Origin: RGIG3701 sp031553595
Lineage (GTDB): Bacteria > Planctomycetota > Planctomycetia > Pirellulales > Thermoguttaceae
Direction of reading: 5' to 3'
DNA length: 64,000 nucleotides
NCBI GenBank assembly: GCA_031553595.1
Contig: JAVBLI010000030.1
Location: 12,956-76,955 of the forward strand
Below are positions 59,417 through 64,000 of the stretch, piece after piece. Below the pieces are notes generated by a model. That model was not told where the DNA came from. It made no database searches and saw only the letters and a list, made by a program, of their open reading frames with translations. Within the stretch, counting starts at the first letter, position 1; the number at the start of each line of letters is the position of its first letter. The translations under genes were made by a program, and so were the position numbers.

Positions 59417-59445
59417 TTGCGTAAATTTCTGTTATTCCATACACT
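59417..59445 (+). promoter_or_regulatory. Promoter of the two-gene set at 59.5-61.0 kb
   Basis: TTGCGT (59417-59422), 17-nt spacer, TACACT (59440-59445). Predicted start near 59452, a leader of about 42 nt. Confidence 0.55.
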
Positions 59446-59493
59446 ACAGCCGCGAAACTGAATATTTTAACGTCATCCTGCACCCCTAGATTC

Positions 59494-60081
59494 ATGGAAG
59501 ATTACGCGATTCCCCGTCCCGCCACGCGTCACTGCCGGCTCACCCACCGGGAATTCACCTCCGGCGAGTCCTTTTATGCCGTCTTGGTGGAGGAAAAGAA
59601 GAATTACGTCCTTTATGATTACGCGCTGGACGCCTGGACGGGCCCGCCGCCCGGCACCGTAGGCTACTGGATGGCGAAAATGTCGGAAAAAAAAGACCCG
59701 ACCCGGAAGAAGATGGCCGTCAACGACATCCTGCTGGCCGTTTTCGACAACCTCACCGGCGACACCCAGCAGCAGGACAAATTATACATTTTATCCCTTT
59801 TAATGATACGGCGGCGCATTTTTCGGCTCGACGACGAAAATACCTCCGCGCTGGACGCTTCCTGCCTGGCGATTTACTGTCCCCGCCGCGACGAATCTTA
59901 CACGATTCCCGCCGTGGTTCCGGAGGCCGTACGTCAGGCCGAAATCCAGGATGAGTTGGCCCAACTGCTCATGGGTGAGCCCGACGCCTCCACGGCCCAG
60001 GTACAAATCGACGCCCAAGCCCTCCTGGAAACCGACGAGCTGGCCATCCCCGAAATTACCGAAATCGACGATTTTTCCTAA
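59494..60081 (+). CDS. Conserved-looking cytosolic protein, unknown function
   Basis: 195 residues, soluble, not recognised. Begins MEDYAIPRPATRHCRLTHRE. Possible zinc ligands (Cys/His) lie near residues 13-18, but no second pair is obvious. The middle (FYAVLVEEKKNYVLYDYALD) is beta-like, and DKLYILSLLMIRRRIFRLDD is helical. The C-terminal 50 residues are acidic and rich in Ala, Gln and Asp. The gene is 12 nt upstream of a lipoprotein gene and probably in the same transcript. No ribosome site is seen before the ATG. Confidence 0.72.
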   Translation: MEDYAIPRPATRHCRLTHREFTSGESFYAVLVEEKKNYVLYDYALDAWTGPPPGTVGYWMAKMSEKKDPTRKKMAVNDILLAVFDNLTGDTQQQDKLYILSLLMIRRRIFRLDDENTSALDASCLAIYCPRRDESYTIPAVVPEAVRQAEIQDELAQLLMGEPDASTAQVQIDAQALLETDELAIPEITEIDDFS

Positions 60082-60093
60082 CCCCAAATCGCC

Positions 60094-61017
60094 ATGAATT
60101 CCCTGCTACGAACCACCCTGCTGCTGACGCTACTGGCCTGCACCCTCCCCGGTGCGGGCTGCATGTCCATGCAACAGTCGTGGCGGCGATTTTTCCAGCG
60201 CGACACGCCGATTCCCCAGCAGGCACAGATCGCCGAGAACGCTACGCTGGCAGAAGTCGTCACCGTGGTGAATCGCAATTTGGAGCGCATTCAGACCTTC
60301 CACACCCAGGACGCGTCCATCAGCGGAACCAACATGCCCGCTACGCTGCGAGGCGAAATCGCCTTCCGCCGCCCCGGACTCTTCCGTCTCCGCGGCAGCA
60401 CCGGCCTCACGGGCGCGGAGCTGGATGTCGGCAAAAACGAAACCCTCTCCTGGTTCTGGATCCGCATGTGGGAGCCCAAAGGCGTGTATTTCTGCCGCAA
60501 CGATCAGTACGCGGCCTGCGAGGCGGTCAAGCGGCTACCCATCGACCCGAACATGATGGCCGACGCCCTGGGCCTGAGCCTGCTCGACCCCAGCCAGCCT
60601 TACGATGGCCCCAAACCCGTAAAAATCAATCATAACGGCCAGGATTCCATCGACCCCTACCATCTCGCCCTGCACCTGAAAGAGCGGAACGCCCAGGGCC
60701 AAACCCGCACGCGGATCATTCTCATCAACCGTATGCGCGGCCTGCCCGCCGCCCAGCAGATTTACGACCAGTACGAACGCCTGGTTTTCGAGGCCCGCGT
60801 CAAAACCTACAACACCGACCCCGACACCGGCATTTCCACCCCCCAGACGCTCACCATCCGCTGTCCGCTGGAAAATAACGGCAAAGGCATGACGCTCAAC
60901 ATCAATTTCGGCCGCTACTTCATCAATTCGCTCGACCCGAAATTCAACTGGTCCATGCCCGCCCACCCGGGGTATCCGCCGACGGACTTAATGACCCTTT
61001 CCCCGGAAGCGCGGTAA
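60094..61017 (+). CDS. Probable lipoprotein (LolA/LppX-like fold suggested)
   Basis: 307 residues. The N terminus is a lipoprotein signal with Cys23 (LLACTLPGAGC). The residue three before the cysteine is Gly rather than Leu, so the lipobox is weak. The body has the pattern of an unclosed beta-barrel that carries lipid: TLAEVVTVVNRNLERIQTFH, TLRGEIAFRRPGLFRLRG and VKTYNTDPDTG. Several such proteins in planctomycetes stand alone. A role in lipid or lipoprotein handling is inferred only from this pattern. Second gene of its pair. Confidence 0.7.
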   Translation: MNSLLRTTLLLTLLACTLPGAGCMSMQQSWRRFFQRDTPIPQQAQIAENATLAEVVTVVNRNLERIQTFHTQDASISGTNMPATLRGEIAFRRPGLFRLRGSTGLTGAELDVGKNETLSWFWIRMWEPKGVYFCRNDQYAACEAVKRLPIDPNMMADALGLSLLDPSQPYDGPKPVKINHNGQDSIDPYHLALHLKERNAQGQTRTRIILINRMRGLPAAQQIYDQYERLVFEARVKTYNTDPDTGISTPQTLTIRCPLENNGKGMTLNINFGRYFINSLDPKFNWSMPAHPGYPPTDLMTLSPEAR

Positions 61018-61043
61018 GAGGGAAGGTGCGAGGAAAATTATTC

Positions 61044-61862
61044 CTAATTTCTCATTCCTGATTTCCCCAAGTCTTCCGCTTCCGCCATGCTGACGCTCAG
61101 CCGCTGGATGGCGGTAGCTTTTCCGGTGATGTACTCGAAATCGACGATCGTTCCGTGCAGCCATACATCTTCCTCGGCCACATCATAAATCGTGGGGCGG
61201 GCCGTGATCATCGTCTCCAGCACGCGGTCGATGCGCCGCCCGATGATGCTGGTCATGGGGCCCGTCATGCCCACGTCACACTGGAACGCGGTGCCGCCGG
61301 GATAAATCTGTTCATCCGCCGTGACCACATGCGTGTGCGTGCCCAGTACCGCCGTCACGCGCCCGGCCAGGTGCCGCCCCATGGCCTGCATGTCACTGGT
61401 CGCCTCGGCATGAAAGTCCACAAGAATAATCTTCACATCCGCCGGCAGCGTTTTCAGAATCCGGTCCACCGCGTGAAACGGGCAATCCACGGGCTGCATG
61501 AACACGCGGCCCAAAAGATTAATCACCGCCGCGCGGGCGCCGTGCGTCAGTTCCAGGATCACGTGCCCCTTCCCCGGCGACTCGGTGGGGTAATTAGCCG
61601 GGCGGATGATTTTCGGCTCGCGCTCCAGCACCGGAATGATTTCCTTGCGGCGGAACACATGATCGCCCATGGTCAGGCAGTCGACGCCCGCGTCCGTCAG
61701 CTCTTTATAATTCGCCGGCGTCAGCCCCGACCCGGACGCCGCGTTCTCGGCATTCGCCGTCACCAGCGTCAGGCCGTGCTTTTCCCGCAGCCCCTTCACC
61801 GCCTTCACCACGATCTTCCGCCCCGGCTGCCCGACGATATCCCCGATATGCAATAACCGCAT
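61044..61862 (-). CDS. ymdB: YmdB-family metallophosphoesterase
   Basis: 272 residues from ATG 61862 (MRLLHIGDIVGQPGRK). Family metal-site segments are GDIVGQPGR (Asp8), NAENAASGSG, DFHAEATSD and GTHTHVVTADE. YmdB proteins hydrolyse 2',3'- and 3',5'-cyclic nucleotides. The usual GNH motif reads MGDHVFRRKEI here: Asn changed to Asp, and the Trp-Asp after it to Phe-Arg. The last residues (KSGMRN) and the TAG stop lie in a GGAATGAG-type repeat. The start is 5 nt after the upstream phosphatase gene's stop, so the two are coupled. Confidence 0.9.
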   Translation of the reverse strand: MRLLHIGDIVGQPGRKIVVKAVKGLREKHGLTLVTANAENAASGSGLTPANYKELTDAGVDCLTMGDHVFRRKEIIPVLEREPKIIRPANYPTESPGKGHVILELTHGARAAVINLLGRVFMQPVDCPFHAVDRILKTLPADVKIILVDFHAEATSDMQAMGRHLAGRVTAVLGTHTHVVTADEQIYPGGTAFQCDVGMTGPMTSIIGRRIDRVLETMITARPTIYDVAEEDVWLHGTIVDFEYITGKATAIQRLSVSMAEAEDLGKSGMRN

Positions 61863-61867
61863 GATTG

Positions 61868-63544
61868 TCACACCTTCCTTCGCACCCCGATAACGCAAAT
61901 ATCATCCGCGTTGGGCACGGGGCCGACGAAACGCTGGATGTCGCGGATGAGGGTGCGGCCCTGCTCTTCCACCGACTTGAAGGGCGTGCTCCAACATTCC
62001 AGGACGCGGGCCAGGCCGAACATCTCGCCGCGCTCGTTGACGGCGTCCGTCACCCCGTCGGTGAAGAAGAACAGCGACTGCCCCGGCTCCAGCGTCAGCG
62101 TGACATCCTCGTACCGCGAATTGGCCAGCACGCCCACCGGCAGCCCGCTGGCGATTTTGTCCAGCACCTCCACTTTTCCGTTGGCCGAGACCAGCAGCGG
62201 CGGCACGTGCCCCGCGTTGACCAGCGTCACATGGTGCGTCTGCGGCTCCAGCACCCCCGCGATGAGCGTCACGAAACGGTCGTCCCACCGGTCGTCGCAA
62301 AACGTGTTATTCACATCGAAAAGTGCGTCCGCCAGCGTGGGGTTCATCGCCAGATGGTAACGGTTCTCGGCCGATAGTTTCGCCATCAGCAGCGACGCGG
62401 AAATCCCCTTCCCGGAGACGTCGCCCAGCGCACACGCCAGGCGGTCGCCGGAAAGCGGCACGTAATCGTAATAATCGCCGCCCAGCATCCGCGCGGGAGC
62501 GTAATAATCGAAAAATTCGTACCCCGTCACCAGGGGTTTATAAGCGGGCAAAAGCCCCTGCTGGACAGTGTGGGCCACCTCCAGCTCCCGCTGCAAGGCC
62601 TTCTCGGCGAGGGCCGCCTCCATCAACTGCGCATTCCGGACGGCAATCGTCGCCTGATTCGCCACACTAGCCAGAAGCTCCAGATCGTTCGGCGTGAACT
62701 TCCGCATGGTCGTCGCCGCGTCCAGCTGCAAAACACCCACCGCCGTCCCGTCAATCCCGATCAGCGGGGCACACATCATCGAGCGGATCGGCGACGAAAC
62801 GATACTGTCGGCCATGTCGAAACGCGAGTCCGTCGCGGCGTCGGCCGAGAGAATCGCCTGCCCGTTGGAAATCACGTTCTGCAAAATCGTCCGGCTCAGC
62901 CGCACCTCCTCATTGTTCGGATTCCGCTGCTTCAGCGCCTTGGGCAGCAGCTTCCCCGAATCCGGGTCGCGGAGCACGATAATCCCACGATCCGCCTGCG
63001 GAAAAATATCAAAAAGGCTCTCCAAAATGTGCAGCAGCACCTCCTCCAGCTTCACCACTTCGCCCAGATGCCGGCCGATGGCAATCAGCGCCTTGAGCTT
63101 GTCGTCCGCCTTCACCGCGGTTTGGCCCATCTGGTTCTGATTTTTAAACATGTCGAACGTTGCCATGTACGACGATTTGTGATCCAGCGCATCCGTCTCG
63201 TCGTCGACCATCTGGGCCTGAAAATCGTCATGATTCTCGGGATCGTGCTCGTGGCCGTCCTCCATGAACGACATCAGGATGCTGCAAATCTGAATCCGGT
63301 CGCGACTGTGCAGCGCCACCGGCTCCCGAATCGCGATATTATTCAGCAGCGTCCCGTTCCGGCTGCCCAAATCCTCCAGATAATGCTTGCCGCCCTGATA
63401 AAAAATGCGGGCGTGCTTCCGACTCACCGCTGGCACCTCCAACAGAATTTCGCACTCCTGACTGCGCCCCAGCGTGACTGGATTTTCGCGAATCAGGAAT
63501 GTTTTTCCAGGCGTCAAACCTTTAATTAAACGTAAAAGGGCCAT
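61868..63544 (-). CDS. FHA-GAF-SpoIIE family serine phosphatase
   Basis: 558 residues, soluble. An FHA domain at about 5-95 (PVTLGRSQECEILLEVPAVS, SRKHARIF, LEDLGSRNGTLLNN) binds phospho-threonine. A GAF domain spans about 155-310 (VLQLDAATTMRKFTPNDLEL). A coiled-coil-like linker leads to the PP2C/SpoIIE domain at about 340-556. Its metal aspartates are in ARMLGGDYYD, ALGDVSGKG, FFTDGVTDA and NADDICVIG. It probably dephosphorylates an anti-anti-sigma-like partner in response to a signal (inference). No such partner is in the window. Confidence 0.92.
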   Translation of the reverse strand: MALLRLIKGLTPGKTFLIRENPVTLGRSQECEILLEVPAVSRKHARIFYQGGKHYLEDLGSRNGTLLNNIAIREPVALHSRDRIQICSILMSFMEDGHEHDPENHDDFQAQMVDDETDALDHKSSYMATFDMFKNQNQMGQTAVKADDKLKALIAIGRHLGEVVKLEEVLLHILESLFDIFPQADRGIIVLRDPDSGKLLPKALKQRNPNNEEVRLSRTILQNVISNGQAILSADAATDSRFDMADSIVSSPIRSMMCAPLIGIDGTAVGVLQLDAATTMRKFTPNDLELLASVANQATIAVRNAQLMEAALAEKALQRELEVAHTVQQGLLPAYKPLVTGYEFFDYYAPARMLGGDYYDYVPLSGDRLACALGDVSGKGISASLLMAKLSAENRYHLAMNPTLADALFDVNNTFCDDRWDDRFVTLIAGVLEPQTHHVTLVNAGHVPPLLVSANGKVEVLDKIASGLPVGVLANSRYEDVTLTLEPGQSLFFFTDGVTDAVNERGEMFGLARVLECWSTPFKSVEEQGRTLIRDIQRFVGPVPNADDICVIGVRRKV

Positions 63545-63757
63545 AATGGAGGGTCTCGATTCTGGTTTTATGAAAATTGAATGATTGAATGCGGCAAAAA
63601 TTGCGTAACTTATATGTCTATTATAATATTAAACAGAAAAAATGGAAGAATAAAAGCCCCTTACTCCATAAAATTAGGGAATTTCTTCTCAAAAATAGCC
63701 TCAAGAGACCGCTCGGCCGGCCCGAAATAAAAAAGAAACCGCACGGATTCCGCCGGA

Positions 63758-63988
63758 TCAGTGGCCGTGACAGCATCCGCCGCAGCATGACGGCCCACGC
63801 GGGGCACACTTTCCGGTGTCCGCGGCAGCGCAATTCGCCGGGGCTTTTCCGTGAGGCGAAGACGGCACGCTCAGCTTTCGCCGCAATTCATCGGACTTAC
63901 ACGCCGGGCAGCACGGTTTTTTTCCGCCTGTGACCAGTTCCTCAAACTCGGTGTTACATTTTTCGCACACGTATTCATAAATCGGCAT
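63758..63988 (-). CDS. FmdB-type zinc ribbon protein
   Basis: 76 residues. It starts MPIYEYVCEKCNTEFEEL with Cys8 and Cys11, followed by CPAC (Cys27 and Cys30), the four zinc ligands of the FmdB/CxxC_CxxC_SSSS family. A second Cys/His-rich stretch ends the protein (CCGGCCHGH) and may bind another metal. GAGGTG lies about seven nt before the ATG. It stands 213 nt upstream of the phosphatase gene; nothing is seen in that gap. Confidence 0.88.
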   Translation of the reverse strand: MPIYEYVCEKCNTEFEELVTGGKKPCCPACKSDELRRKLSVPSSPHGKAPANCAAADTGKCAPRGPSCCGGCCHGH

Positions 63989-64000
63989 AAATCACCTCGT

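Noticed and set aside
1..64000. tRNA, rRNA, tmRNA, RNase P RNA
   Set aside because: I looked for T-loop (GGTTCGA), RNase P and similar signatures in the gaps and saw none; a covariance scan would be needed to exclude them.

Overview
Gene content and order suggest a planctomycete (Planctomycetota, Pirellulales-like). This is an inference, not a taxonomic assignment. The pointers are a PEP-CTERM surface protein, very large exported proteins with C-terminal membrane anchors, a DUF1573 protein, the order hpf-ptsN-ptsH-ptsI, the order yicC-gmk-rpoZ, an ExbB gene with two ExbD genes, and an ABC exporter pair followed by a large membrane-anchored protein. The DNA is GC-rich by eye, genes are packed with ATGA or one-base overlaps, and short repeats sit at many gene borders. 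I saw no rRNA, tRNA, CRISPR array, transposase or phage gene.

Layout. 1-5.5 kb: partial fumC, a leucine-rich repeat protein, scpB coupled to a CstA-type transporter, and a divergent arfB-like release factor. 5.6-10.2 kb: ABC ATPase, ABC permease and a large membrane-anchored protein. 10.4-13.4 kb: a LamG/PEP-CTERM protein and an exported alpha/beta hydrolase. 13.5-28.1 kb: an operon of three giant exported, C-terminally membrane-anchored proteins (about 1,700, 1,450 and 1,700 residues) that I cannot assign to any family. 28.1-30.7 kb: a 0.78-kb intergenic region and a divergent DUF1573 protein. 30.9-32.2 kb: hemL.

32.2-39.3 kb: a six-gene operon read as VWA protein, TPR-like protein, ExbB, ExbD, ExbD, large TPR-like protein. 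It looks like a Tol/Ton-type energised envelope machine. 39.4-46.6 kb: housekeeping genes (Ski2-like helicase, fabI, rpoZ, gmk, yicC, secG, tpiA). 47-48.2 kb: an exported cyclophilin. 48.4-56.6 kb: a prenyltransferase/terpene-cyclase-fold protein, a membrane protein, RNase E/G, a DUF2344 protein, and a permease-less regulatory PTS (EI, HPr, EIIA) with hpf. 56.9-64 kb: a FecR-like membrane protein, two small planctomycete-type proteins, a YmdB-type phosphoesterase, an FHA-GAF-SpoIIE phosphatase and an FmdB zinc ribbon.

The most unusual signals are: the giant-protein operon; a VWA protein whose N-terminal membrane segment carries the S-x3-H motif of TonB/TolA and sits beside ExbB/ExbD; an array of mini-hairpins at 53.1-53.3 kb; two copies of a structured repeat at 2.5 and 52.2 kb; and short tandem repeats that run into coding sequence, stop codons and ribosome-binding sites of unrelated genes.
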